Part shown: in pieces, positions 1 through 10,565 of the stretch | Layout of the letters: each line of letters begins with the position of its first letter | Position numbering within the stretch: the first letter of the stretch is position 1 | Source: Cololabis saira | Lineage: Eukaryota > Chordata > Actinopteri > Beloniformes > Belonidae | Length of the DNA stretch: 64,000 nucleotides | Direction of reading: 5' to 3' | Assembly: GCF_033807715.1 (NCBI RefSeq) | Contig: NC_084601.1 | Location: 18,158,690 to 18,222,689, forward strand | Notes under the pieces: generated by a model | What the model was told of the DNA's origin: nothing | Database searches by the model: none | Seen by the model: the letters and a program-made list of their open reading frames with translations, nothing else | Translations under genes and position numbers: made by a program

Positions 1-367
1 TTTTGAATGGTTTGACATAGGAAGTTGTGGGTGGTGTCATGGGACTCTGTAATGAGCCCTTAAGCTTTGTTGGCCATAATTAGCCCCGCCCCTTCTTCTA
101 ATTGGTTGTCCCGATTTTCTGCTATAACATTGGAATGGTTTGACATAGAGATTCCTGGGTGGTGTCATGGGACTCTGTAAAGAGTCCTTGAGCTTTGTTG
201 GCCTTAATTAGCCCCCCCCTTCTTCTGATTGGTTGTTCCTTTTTTCTGCTATAACTTTTGAATGGTTTGACATAGAGAGTCGTGGGTGGTGTCATTTCTG
301 ATATGCTTATGGGGGGCGGTGGACGTGAGTGCGAGGGCCCGTTCATCGCTGCTTGCAGCTTTAATTA
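1..367 (+). repeat. End of a complex fish repeat (copy A, 3' part)
   Basis: This is the right-hand end of a repeat copy that begins outside the window. It holds three units of about 126-128 bp, each with the core GAATGGTTTGACATAG (near 5, 132 and 259) followed by a GTGGGTGGTGTCAT block. It finishes with GAGGGCCCGTTCATC and the hairpin GCTGCTTGCAGC (348-359), then TTTAATTA. The same ending closes the copies at about 2899, 4712 and 55194, so 367 is taken as a real family boundary. Short ORFs here are by-products of the tandem units. The family name is not known to me. Confidence 0.8.
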
Positions 368-413
368 GGGCCCGAGCACCTTCAGTGCGAAGGCCCTATT
401 GTATTTGCAGGAA

Positions 414-448
<35 letters not shown>

Positions 449-2899
449 TTCCTGACAAAGTGAAGGCCTTTTTGCCCCCCTTAACATGCCCAAAAAGTCA
501 CCAAATTTTGCACCCTAGTCAGGCCTGGCGAAAAATTTGATATTTAAAGGTTTGCATTAATGGGCGTGGCAAAATGGCTCAACAGCGCCCCCTTGAAAAC
601 TTTGTGCCTCAAGCCCCACGATACGGTTTGACGTACATGCACGAAAATCGGTACACACCTGTATCATGAGACAACTTAAACAAAAGTCTCTTGGGGTCAT
701 GCCCGAAACCGAACAGGAAGTCGGCCATTTTGAATTAGTCGTGTCATTTTGGCGAAATTTATGCCATTCCTTCGAAAGTTAATTCAGCCCGAACCGTAAC
801 GTGCCCCCAAGTGTGTTATACATCAAAATGTGCGTCTCCATCCTGCGACAACACGCATTACTTTTCTCTTTCAAAAGCGTTACCGTGGCGACGCTAGACG
901 CCAAAAAGCGCGCCCACCCTTCATCTGATTGGTTCAGACAGAAAAAACTTTGTGCCTCAAGCCCCATAATACAGTTTGACGTACATGAACGAAAATCGGT
1001 ACACACCTGTATCATGTCGCAACTAAAAGAAAAGTCTCTTGGCGCGATGGCCAAAACCGAACAGGAAGTCGGCCATTTTGAACATTCTGAATTAATTGCG
1101 TAATTTTGGAGCAATATATGCCATTCCTTCGAGAGTTAATTCAGCCCGAACCGTAACGTGCACCCAGATGTGTTATACATCAAAATGTGCGTCTCCATGC
1201 TGCGACTACACGCATTACTTTTCTCTTTCAAAAGTGTTACAGTGGCGACGCTAGACGCCAACAAGCGCACCCGCCCTTCATCTGATTGGTCCATATTTGA
1301 TAGTTCCCCAAAAGGCACCAAATTTGGCATGCAAGCCAGGCCTGGCGATAAATTTGATATTTCATGGTTTGCATTAATGGGCGTGGCAAAATGGCTCAAC
1401 AGCGCCCCCCGGAAAACTTTGTGCCTCAAGCCCCACAATACGGTTTGACGTACATGCACGAAAATCGCTACACACCTGTATCATGGCACAACTTAAAGAA
1501 AAGTCTCTTGGAGCCATGGCCGAAACCGAACAGGATGTCGGCCATTTTGAATACATTGTGTCATTTTGGCGAAATTTATGCCATTCCTTCGGCAGTTAAT
1601 TCAGCCCGAACCGTAACGTGCACCCAGGTGTGTTATACATCAAAATGTGCGTCTACATCCTGCGACACCACGCATTACTTTTCTCTTTCAAAAGTGTTAC
1701 CGTGGCGACGCTAGACGCCAAAAGGCGCGCCCCCCCTTCATGTGATTGGTCCATATTTGATAGTTCTCCAAAAGTCACCAAATTTTGCATGCAAGCCAGA
1801 CTTGGCGATACATTTGATATTTCATGGTTTGCATTAATGGGCGTGGCCTAACGGCTCAACAGCGCCCCCTAGAATACTTTTCTCTGCCATAACTTTTGAA
1901 TGGTTTGACATAGAGAGTTGTGGGTGGTGTCATGGGACTCTGTAATGAGTCCTTAAGCTTCGTTGGCCTTAATTAGCCCCGCCCCTTCTTCTGATTGGTT
2001 GTCCCGATTTTCTGCTATAACTTTGGAATGGTTTGACATAGAGAGTCCTGGGTGGTGTCATAAGAAGCTGTATGGAGTCCTCAAGCTTCGTTGGCCTTAA
2101 TTAGCCCCGCCCCTTCTTCTGATTGGTTGTCCCTTTTTTCTGCTATAACTTTTGAATGGTTTGACATAGGAAGTCGTGGGTGGTGTCATCAGATTCTGTA
2201 TGGAGTCCTTGACCTTCATTGGCCTGAATTAGCCCCGCCCCTTCTTGACATTGGTTGTCCCTTTTTTCTGCTATAACATTTTAATTGTTTGACATAGGAA
2301 GTCGTGGGTGGTGTCATGGGACTCTGTAATGAGTCCTTAAGCTTCGTTGGCCTTAATTAGCCCCGCCCCTTCTTCTGATTGGTTGTCCCGATTTTCTGCT
2401 ATAACTTTGGAATGGTTTGACATAGAGAATCGTGGGTGGTGTCATCAGATTCTTTATGGAGCCCTTGACCTTCATTGGCTTAAATTAGCCCCGCCCCTTC
2501 TTCTGATTGGTTGTCCCTTTTTTCTCCTATAACTTTTGAATGGTTTGACATAGGAAGTCGTGGGTGGTGTCATGGGACTCTGTAATGAGTCCTTAAGCTT
2601 CGTTGGCCTTAATTAGCCCCGCCCCTTCTTCTGATTGGTTGTCCCGATTTTCTGCTATAACTTTGGAATGGTTTGACATAGAGAGTCGTGGGTGGTGTCA
2701 TCAGATTCTGTATGGAGTCCTTGACCTTCATTGGCCTGAATTAGCCCCGCCCCTTCTTCTGATTGGTTGTCCCTTTTTTCTGCTATAACTTTTCAATGGT
2801 TTGACATAGGAAGTCGTGGGTGGTGTCATTTCTGATACTTATGGGGGGCGGTGGCCGTGAGTGCGAGGGCCCGTTCATTGCTGCTTGCAGCTTTAATTA
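368..2899 (+). repeat. Complex fish repeat, copy B (complete)
   Basis: The copy starts directly after copy A with a hairpin-forming start (368-396, GGGCC...GGCCC arms around CACCTTCAGTG), then a (TTA)n tract (415-447). The left half is built of larger units that contain GGCGTGGCAAAATGGCTCAA, an ACCGAACAGGAAGTCGGCC block and CCCGAACCGTAACGTGC. The last motif recurs near 787, 1145 and 1605, so the steps are about 358 and 460 bp. The right half (about 1880-2830) is an array of 128-bp units in which alternate units match best, giving a 256-bp dimer. The copy ends in the same hairpin and TTTAATTA as copy A. No transposase, reverse transcriptase or terminal inverted repeat was seen. It resembles a widespread percomorph interspersed repeat, probably a non-autonomous mobile element. 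Confidence 0.8.
1881..2830 (+). repeat. 128-bp tandem array with 256-bp dimer period
   Basis: The core GAATGGTTTGACATAG or a close variant occurs near 1898, 2026, 2154, 2283, 2410, 2538, 2667 and 2795, a constant step of about 128 bp. Units preceded by CCCGATTTTCTGCTATAAC alternate with units preceded by CCCTTTTTTCTGCTATAAC, so the true period is 256 bp. Three near-identical 61-codon frames at 2091, 2347 and 2603 are produced by this period and are not genes. Confidence 0.85.
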
Positions 2900-4712
2900 T
2901 TCTTATTATTTTTCTGACGAAAGGAGGGCCTTTTTGCCCCCCTAAACGTGCCCAAAAAGTCACCAAATTTTGCACCCAAGCCAGGCCTGGTGAAAAATTT
3001 GATATTTAATGGTTTGCATTAATGAGCGTGGCAAAATGGCTCAACAGCGCCCCCTTGAAAACTTTGTGCCTCAAGCCCCACGATACGGTTTGACGTACAT
3101 GCACGAAAATCGGTACACGCCTGTATCATGACGTAACTTAAAGAAAAGTCTCTTGGCGTCATGCCCGAAACCGAACAGGATGTCGGCCATTTTGAATTAG
3201 TCGTGTCATTTTGGCGAAATTTATGCCATTCCTTCGGCAGTTAATACGGCCCGAACCGTAACGAGCACCCAGGTGTGTTATACATCAAAATGTGCGTCTC
3301 CATCCTCCGACACCACGCATTACTTTTCTCTCTCAAAAGCGTTACCGTGGCGACGCTAGACGCCAAAAAGCGCGCCCACCCTTCATCTGATTGGTTCAGA
3401 CAGAAAAAACTTTGCGCCTCAAGCCCCATAATATGGTTTGACGTACATGAACGAAAGTCGGTACACACTTGTATCATGTTGCAACTTACAGAAAAGTCTC
3501 TTGGCACCATGGTCGAAACCGAACAGGAAGTCGGCCATTTTGAACATTCTGAATGAATCACGTAATTTTGGAGCAATATATGCCATTCCTTCGAGAATTA
3601 ATACGGCCCGAACCGTATCATGAACCCAGATGTGTTATACATCAAAATGTGCGTCTCTATCCTGCGACTACGCGCATTACTTTTCTCTTTCAAAAGTGTT
3701 ACCGTGGCGACGCTAGACGCCAACAAGCGTGCCCCCCCTTCATCTGATTGGTCCATATTTGATAGTTCCCCAAAAGGCACCAAATTTGGCATGCAAGCAG
3801 GGCCTGGCGATAAATTTGATATTTCATGGTTTGCATTAATGGGCGTGGCAAAATGGCTCAACAGCGCCCCCCGGAAAACTTTGTGCCTCAAGCCCCACGA
3901 TACGGTTTGACGTACATGCACGAAAATCGCTACACACGTGTAGCATGGCACAACTTAAAGAAAAGTCTCTTGGAGCCATGGCCGAAACCGAACAGGAAGT
4001 CGGCCATTTTGAATTAATTGTGTAATTTTGGCTAAATTTATGCCATTCCTTCGGCAATTAATACGGCCCGAACCGTAACGTGCACCCAGGAGTGTTATAC
4101 ATCAAAATGTGCGTCTCCATCCTGCGACGCCACGCATTACTTTTCTCTTTCAAAAGTGTTACCATGGCGACGCTAGACGCCAAAAGGCGCGCCCCCCCTT
4201 CATCTGATTGGTCCATATTTGATAGTCACCAAATTTTGCATGCAAGCCAGGCCTGGCGATAAATTTGATATTTCATGGTTTGCATTAATGGGCGTTGCCT
4301 AACGGCTCAACAGCGCCCCCTAGAATACTTTTCTCTGCCATAACTTTTGAATCGTTTGACATAAAGAGTTGTGGGTGGTGTCATGGGACTCGGTATTGAG
4401 TCCTTGACCTTCATTGGCCTGAATTAGCCCCGCCCCTTCTTCTGATTGGTTGTCCCGATTTTCTGCCATAACTTTTGAATGGTTTGACATAGAGAGTCGT
4501 GGGTGGTGTCATCAGACTCTGTATGGAGTCCTTGACATTCATTGGCCTGAATTAGCCCTGCCCCTTCTTCTGATTGGTTGTTCCTTTTTTCTGCTATAAC
4601 TTTTGAATGGTTTGACATAGAGAGTCGTGGGTGGTGTCATTTCTGGTATGCTTATGGGGGGCGGTGGACGTGAGTGCGAGGGCCCGTTCATCGCTGCTTG
4701 CAGCTTTAATTA
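2900..4712 (+). repeat. Complex fish repeat, copy C (complete, short array)
   Basis: The copy follows copy B with no spacer. It lacks the 5' hairpin and begins in the TTATT tract and the AGGAGGGCCTTTTTGCCCC block. The large-unit motif CCCGAACCGTA occurs near 3249, 3607 and 4068, steps of about 358 and 461 bp, matching copy B. That shared spacing means B and C derive from one expanded ancestor. Only three of the 128-bp units remain (near 4349, 4477 and 4605), against eight in B. It ends with GCTGCTTGCAGC (4693-4704) and TTTAATTA. Confidence 0.8.
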
Positions 4713-4858
4713 TTTGTTTTATTTGCTTCTTAACTTTGATTCATGCGCTCAAACCTCTGTATACAGTAGCTGTGGCCATTGTGTTGTACGGGTTAAAAAA
4801 GAATAATATTAACATTTTTGGAAGGAAAGCAACATGTTCATTGATAAATAAAACAGGC

Positions 4859-4950
4859 AAGGCAAGTTTACTTCTATAGCACAATTCAACAACAAGATGA
4901 TTCAACGTGCTTTACAAAGAAATTAAAACATAAATAAAAAGCATGATCTA
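4859..4950 (-). mobile_element. LINE 3'-tail fragment (probable)
   Basis: The stretch with TTCTATAGCACAATTCAACA and GTGCTTTACAAAGAAATTAA has the look of the reverse-complemented 3' end of a fish LINE, the 'tagcac...gtgctttaca' type, also seen at 34450-34500. There is no coding part and no target-site duplication that I can see. The clade is not assigned. Confidence 0.45.
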
Positions 4951-7900
4951 AAATTTGGACAAAAAAAGAAAGAAATAAGAAAAATAGATAAAATCCGTAG
5001 TTTAAATATGATTAACTTCACATTTAGATAAAATAAAATCCTGTTTGTATGTATGATTATGCCATCTCCTGAAAATGACCTGAAATTCGATTCGTTTTTT
5101 TTGGTAAATCCATGCCTGCTGACTAATTCCTATAAGTTGCAATGTGGGAGGAATCACAAAGCTTGTTTATATTTCAGTCAAGCATTCTGATGAATGGATA
5201 AAAGTCAGAACGAGAGATGCCTGTGATGTCCTCAATTTTTATCTGTCAGCCACAACAATACCAGGTTCTCCCCTCCTGCCAGGTGACTGACACGCAGTTC
5301 TGAAAATCCAGCCCTAACAATTTGACTGTCGCTCACATTCAGTTCTTTTCACCTTTTTTCAACATGCTTTTCATTCACTACGCATTTACAATTATTATTT
5401 TTTTGTAATGTACGGGGAAGCCATGTCACAGACAGATCATGAACTTGCACTGTTGAATAAAAATACACATTGAAAAGTCCCTAGTTATAATGTAAAACTA
5501 TTGTGCTGTGTGATCAGAGTGGATATATTCAGGCCTCCAATAAGTAAAACACAAGTGGCCCTGGAAGCATAAAATCTATGCACAAAAAAGAGTAAAGGCT
5601 ACATAATGCTCCATTTACTTTACACAGAAAACTTAGTAATAACCCACCTACCAAAGTTTAATTTTACTCCTGAGTGGGAAAGGTTTCCAGCATAGATGAC
5701 TGCAGTAGATGCGGGTAATTACTCTTGCAAACTCTGGGTGAAAGTAATGGAAAATTGACACATCTGTTGACACAGTAGGTTTTTTGCCGCTTCAATTGTG
5801 CTCAGACTCCAAAAGGTGCTGCCCTTAAATACATTTTGCAGGCCAGATATTTATTGAATTTAATTGTTTAACATGTATATTATGAAATTTAAAAACAATA
5901 AAAAGTCACAAGAGAAACTCATTAATGCCTGCTCTTCTTATAATCTAGCAGCTCGCTTTTAGCTGGCTCTTTCGTCAGCCAAAAAAACATGAAACAATTT
6001 TCTAAGAACAGAAACTTGTGGGTTTACCATAGCTCATATTATATAAATATGTCATTTTCAATGTTTTTTTCTTCTGGGATTCTTGTTTTATCATGTCCAC
6101 TGACTATAATTTTGAGAACATTTTGACTTGTTTCATTAGATTTTTTATAATTCTGTTGTTTTTTAAGGGAAGAGCATAAAACCTGTTTGACTGCCATGTT
6201 GTGCCAGTTAGTCTGCAGCTTTTCAGTGTTCCCAGAAGCCAGTTGATTTTACTGATTAGCCCCCTCCCCTTCCCCAGTTTGTTTTATTATGTGCTAATCA
6301 GTAAAATCTGTTGGCAAAGCATTTAATTGGAAAGAAAATCTGCCAATTTCCCTTAGCCATCATTTAGTCAGAGGTTATCTGATGTACAATGGTGTCCTGG
6401 CTTGCATTTTGGTGGGTTTGTCTGGCTCTTTGTGGACGGGCTTATCTGCCCTGTTATAAATCAATCCCAGGCTCATTGTTTGAAAATAAATCCAAGTTCC
6501 CCCCATGTCATGCAAAATTGTTATGATTCATTTCAATGTTGTGTAATTAAATATTAAAGCACGAGCTACTGTTAATGTTGGTTGACCTTCTTTCAGAAAG
6601 CAACAATTTCCTAAGAAATTAACCCTTTAAACTCCAGCCTGTTTTCGATACCCATCTGCTTCTCTGCAGTGGAGTGGAACGGGTGAAATGTCTGTGACAA
6701 ACTGCTCAAAATACTAATGAGACAAAGTACAACAGCTTCCTTTTCAATCATGCTTTCACACTTTTGCTCAGTGGGAGCTTGTTTCTCTCTCTCCATTACA
6801 TTTGCCTCTTGAGGTTGGTGTACAGTTTTGTGCTATAATACATATTTATTTGACAAAAAATTACAATCAGTAAACCTTGAAGCATGCATAAGAGAGAACA
6901 CACACTGGATAGAAAAACATGACTTTTATTGTCAAATATTTAAAGTATTTCACTTATCGGCTGAAATATGCTGCTTATTCCTCTTGAATGCCCTATTCAC
7001 AAGGGACTAACATTACCTTGGACTTGCAGAAATTTTAAAATTACACTCTGTGTGTATTCATGGAGCAGATTTACAAGGCACAGAAAACTGTGTACTAGAA
7101 AATACAGACCTTGGTCACTGGATAAGTCGTCAGCAAATACCATATCACAAAAGGACTAGAGAATGTTAAATACTGCAAAACCATTGATTTTTATATGTAC
7201 AGTAGTTTCCCTAGAGGACAATAAAGGACAAATTGCTGTCATAATTTTGTTTGTGGTCAGTAAATTCATCTGGGGGCCACGAGGCAGTTTGAGAGATTTC
7301 AAAGGAGGATTAACTATCCAGCCTGCGCTCTTTCCACAAAGGCAAACTCCAACTTTTGCTGAACCAAAGCCACAAAGTGGACTCTGCCGAATGTCAGTTT
7401 GGTAAGATATGTGCCATAATATGTATAATATATTTAGCTGTATGAGTTTGTTCACTGTGAAAGATTGGGCACTTGGTTGAGATTATCATCACAGTGTAAA
7501 AAAAACTCTGTATGTTCTAAAAAAATAAATAGATGAATAAATGTTATCCACGGTCTTTTTCTTTCGATCCATCTGTTTAGATGTGAGAGCTAAATTGAGC
7601 CACCAGTGAGGCTGGAGTCAAATTTATGGGAATTAACAGCTACGTAATACATTTACAGTAGGAGATACTGTAAAAAAATAATTATTTCAAAATTTGATAG
7701 CAAATTTTAGCAAAATAAAAATCAAGTTTTTACAGAAGAAGTGGAAATGGGATCATATCACTGTTAATTAAAATTGTCTTGATTCTATTTGCTCGTCATT
7801 TAACTTGCTAACTTGTTTTGTGATAGCACTCAGCTGTTAAGGCACAGGACAGGGTCATACTGTACATGTCATACACAAACATGGCTATGAGAGGCAGCAG

Positions 7901-8754
7901 GATAGGAAGAAAAGGCAGAGAAAAATAAAGTGGAGACAGAGAACTCACATCTTTAGTTTGAAGACTGAATGAAAGAAGAGCTAAAGAAAACTGAGTTATT
8001 GCTCCTGATTTTTCAGTACCTTCGGCCACCACATCAAGTTTCCTCCTAAGTGACCCCCTCGCCTCTTAAGATGGCTACGTTATTCGCTCTTAACAATCAT
8101 TGAGATCATTATTCATCTGAAACAAAGGAAACAAAAAATAAATAAATAAAACCGACTGTTCTATTCAAAAGTAAAAAGTTGAGTCAGTTTAATTATCTTC
8201 AATGCTGCATAAGATAAGGGAAACTATTATTTTGCAAATTTTTTCATGATTTATAAGCAGAATTTAAACTTTATGTAGAGAAAGTAGGTTTAAGTATTTG
8301 TTTCATACCGAAGATGAAACAAAATATATCAACAAATGTTATGGATTAATAAAGTTATAAAACTGCTTATATTTTTATACTAAGAGAAAACTATTTTCCA
8401 AGTTCAGATATAATCAACAAAATGTAATTTTGTCATAAAAAAGTATAACAAAAGCTATTAAACAGAAAGTTGAACCTGAATTTGAATTTCAGTACTGAGA
8501 AACACTTGAAATAAATTGAGATTATTTTTTTCAATCTCAAATTTCTTTTTTTTTTAAATCTCTTTATTAAGATATAACCAGAGAACACAGAGATAATATA
8601 AAAAGTGGAGTGATTAATCAGTTGACAGATTAGCTAGCTATTAGTTTGCAATTCTTAATAATACATTTTTGATCATAGAAAAAGACATATCAGTCAACCT
8701 ATAGATGATATGCATACATCATTAAACCAAACAGTGTTCAGACCAAATCTACTG
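4951..8754. other. Gene-free AT-rich stretch
   Basis: No ORF here resembles a known protein. The frames of 60-99 codons (for example 7156-7455 minus and 7163-7405 plus, which overlap on opposite strands) have no domain that I recognise. The only structure noted is a perfect 16-bp inverted repeat at 6245-6260 and 6293-6308, listed separately. Confidence 0.6.
6245..6308. repeat. 16-bp perfect inverted repeat, 32-bp spacer
   Basis: GATTTTACTGATTAGC (6245-6260) is the exact reverse complement of GCTAATCAGTAAAATC (6293-6308). The spacer is C/T-rich, then T-rich. No transposon termini flank it, so it may be a short hairpin or paired binding sites. Its function is not known. Confidence 0.6.
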
Positions 8755-9287
8755 TCGGGTCCATTCACCTTTATTTGTAAAGCATCAATTTACAGTAAAA
8801 CGTTTTTCAAGGCACTTGACATAGATGACAAGATCAATACAATACAATCCAAGACAACCCATTTCAGTTTGGTTATCTAATGTACTGTAGGGTCCAGATT
8901 CAAAGTTCACATCTAGTCAATTCATAACAAAAAAAAAGGAAAAAAGCTAATGAATCCAACAGATTGCACCAAATCCTCATTCCAGTGCGATCCCCCATCC
9001 TGAGCAAGCAGAGATAACAGACGAGAGGAAAAAAACCTCATTAAGCAAGCTCCAGCAGAAGGAGACTCTGGGACAGCACACATCTGCCTCGACCAGTTGG
9101 GGGTCTGGGGTGACAAAAAAGGGGAGACTAATAAACACACAGATATTACTCCAGGGATATATGCCTATGAGATACAGGAAAGAACAATGTTAATGGCATT
9201 TACACACAAGAGAGTAAAGAGAGTGGGGAGAGAGAAAAAAAACAATGTCTCATGGAAGATCTCTCAGCTGTCAGTATTAGCCTAGAC
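8755..9287 (-). mobile_element. Fish interspersed repeat, LINE-3'-like, first part
   Basis: The segment contains TTATTTGTAAAGCATC, then GTGCGATCCCCCATCCTGAG, a GAGAGGAAAAAAACCTC block, CATCTGCCTCGACCAGTTGG and a purine-rich run. That order is typical of a very common teleost repeat that I associate with the antisense of a LINE 3' region. The repeat is interrupted at 9287/9288 by a hAT element and resumes at 9900 with GATAGTTCAGGGCCTCTGAT, the expected next block. The coding part is absent. Confidence 0.55.
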
Positions 9288-9899
9288 CAGGGGTCGGCAA
9301 CCCGCGGCTCTAGAGCCGCATGCGGGTCTTTAGCGCCGCCCTAGTGGCTCCCTGGAGCTTTTTCAAAAATGTTTGACTTTTTTTTCCTTTTTTTCTTATT
9401 TTTTTTCTTTTTTTACTTTTTTTCAATTTTTCCTCTTTCTTTCCTTTTTTCTTCCTTTTTCCTTTCCTTTTTAATCTCGACATTTTAACTTTTTTCTCGA
9501 CATTTTGACTTTTTTCTCAACATTTCCACTTTTTTCTCGAGATTGTACTTCAACATTAATCTCAACATTTCGAATTTTTTCTCGACATTTCGACTTTTTT
9601 CTCAACTTTTTGACCTTTTTCTCGACATTTTGACTTTTTTCTCAAAATTTTGACTTTTTCTCAAAATTTTGACTTTTTTCTCAAAATTTTGACTTTTTTC
9701 TCGAGATTTCGACTTTTTTCTTGACATTTTGACTTTTTTCTTTCAACATTTCGACTTTTTTCTCCACATTTCACCTTTCGCCATTTGTCTTCATTCTAAG
9801 GCTTATACAAGACTTCATTTTTTGCGGCTCCAGACATATTTGTTTTTTGTGTTTTTGGTCCAATACGGCTCTTTCAACATGTTGGGTTGCCGACCCCTG
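9288..9899. mobile_element. Non-autonomous hAT element, 612 bp, with 8-bp TSD
   Basis: The ends are CAGGGGTCGGCAACCC and GGTTGCCGACCCCTG, which are inverted repeats of the hAT type. They are flanked by an exact 8-bp duplication GCCTAGAC (9280-9287 and 9900-9907), as expected for hAT insertion. The interior is a strand-asymmetric C/T-rich tract holding many copies of a roughly 20-bp unit, CTCGACATTTTGACTTTTTT (about 9475-9780). No transposase is encoded, so the element must have been moved in trans. A second copy of the family is at 51953-52419. A 3' block, GGCTCTTTCAACAT next to the terminus, is shared by both. Confidence 0.92.
9475..9780. repeat. ~20-bp pyrimidine minisatellite inside the hAT element
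   Basis: Variants of CTCGACATTTTGACTTTTTT repeat in tandem, with drift between ctcgac, ctcaac and ctcaaa. The strand is almost purely pyrimidine apart from the GA and CA steps. The second copy of the element has fewer units, which explains most of the 145-bp length difference. Confidence 0.8.
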
Positions 9900-10070
9900 G
9901 CCTAGACATACTGACAGGGATAGTTCAGGGCCTCTGATCCAGCCCTAACAATAATTTTTATCAAAAAAAATAAATTCTAAGACTAATTTCAAATGTAGAG
10001 TATATGCATCCTAGATAACTGGGTACTGGTTTCATAGGAGAAAAACCTGAAAACTGACTATATTTGGAAA
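9900..10070 (-). mobile_element. Fish interspersed repeat, LINE-3'-like, continued
   Basis: This is the continuation of the repeat at 8755-9287 after the hAT insert. GGATAGTTCAGGGCCTCTGA and TCCAGCCCTAACAATAATTT, followed by a TCAAAAAAAATAAATTCTAA block, keep the order of the common teleost repeat. Its right boundary is unclear and is placed where the resemblance fades. Confidence 0.5.
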
Positions 10071-10565
10071 CCCCAGGACCCTAGGGGGTCCCAGCAAAGG
10101 CCTCCCAAGTGAGCGATGCAGCCTCCTGGCGCAGCGCAGCGCATCTAACCTAAGTTGCTGTACTGGGAGGGTGAGAGGAGGGAAGCCAGCGGAGACAGTG
10201 GGTAAAAGAGGGATGGAGGTGTTTATAGCTGTGTGCTGGTGTGTGTGTGTACGTGTTTGTGTGAGTAAGTAAGTCTGTGAACTCTGCCCCAGTTTATTTC
10301 CTCAGCCATAGTCCTTGATAGCGATGGAGTGTTATCAGCCGTCCTCTGTATAGTTCATATTCAGTTCCATAGGTGTCATGGGGGGAAAGGAAGGGGAAGT
10401 GGTGGCAGAACATCTTGTTAACATAACATTCAGGAGATAGCCAGCCTTCCAGGGCCTTCCAGGGGAGCTAATTCGGATATCAACAATTGTTTTGGGTCAG
10501 GCCAACTCTAGTAATTTTCTATCTGCCTTAAAAATCTCTGGTACATCAACTACAACAATTTGTGG
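10071..10565. other. Unassigned stretch
   Basis: There is no recognised gene. It contains a short GT-rich run near 10230-10265 and a small palindrome, ACCCTAGGGGGT, near 10078. Nothing else was seen. Confidence 0.5.

Noticed and set aside
2091..2788. Three near-identical 61-codon ORFs at 256-bp spacing
   Set aside because: They are by-products of the 128/256-bp tandem units and have no start context or homologues. The period of the DNA explains them.
779..3623. Many 60-117-codon ORFs in the large-unit repeats on both strands
   Set aside because: Overlapping frames occur on both strands of the same repeat, and the same frame recurs with each unit. This is not selection for coding.
1..4712. 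CRISPR-like regular repeats
   Set aside because: Units are 128-461 bp with no short identical repeats separated by unique spacers. The sequence is eukaryotic and the array is a satellite-like repeat.
9288..9899. Helitron assignment of the CAGGGGTCGG element
   Set aside because: It has true inverted termini and an exact 8-bp duplication, which fit hAT and not a rolling-circle element.
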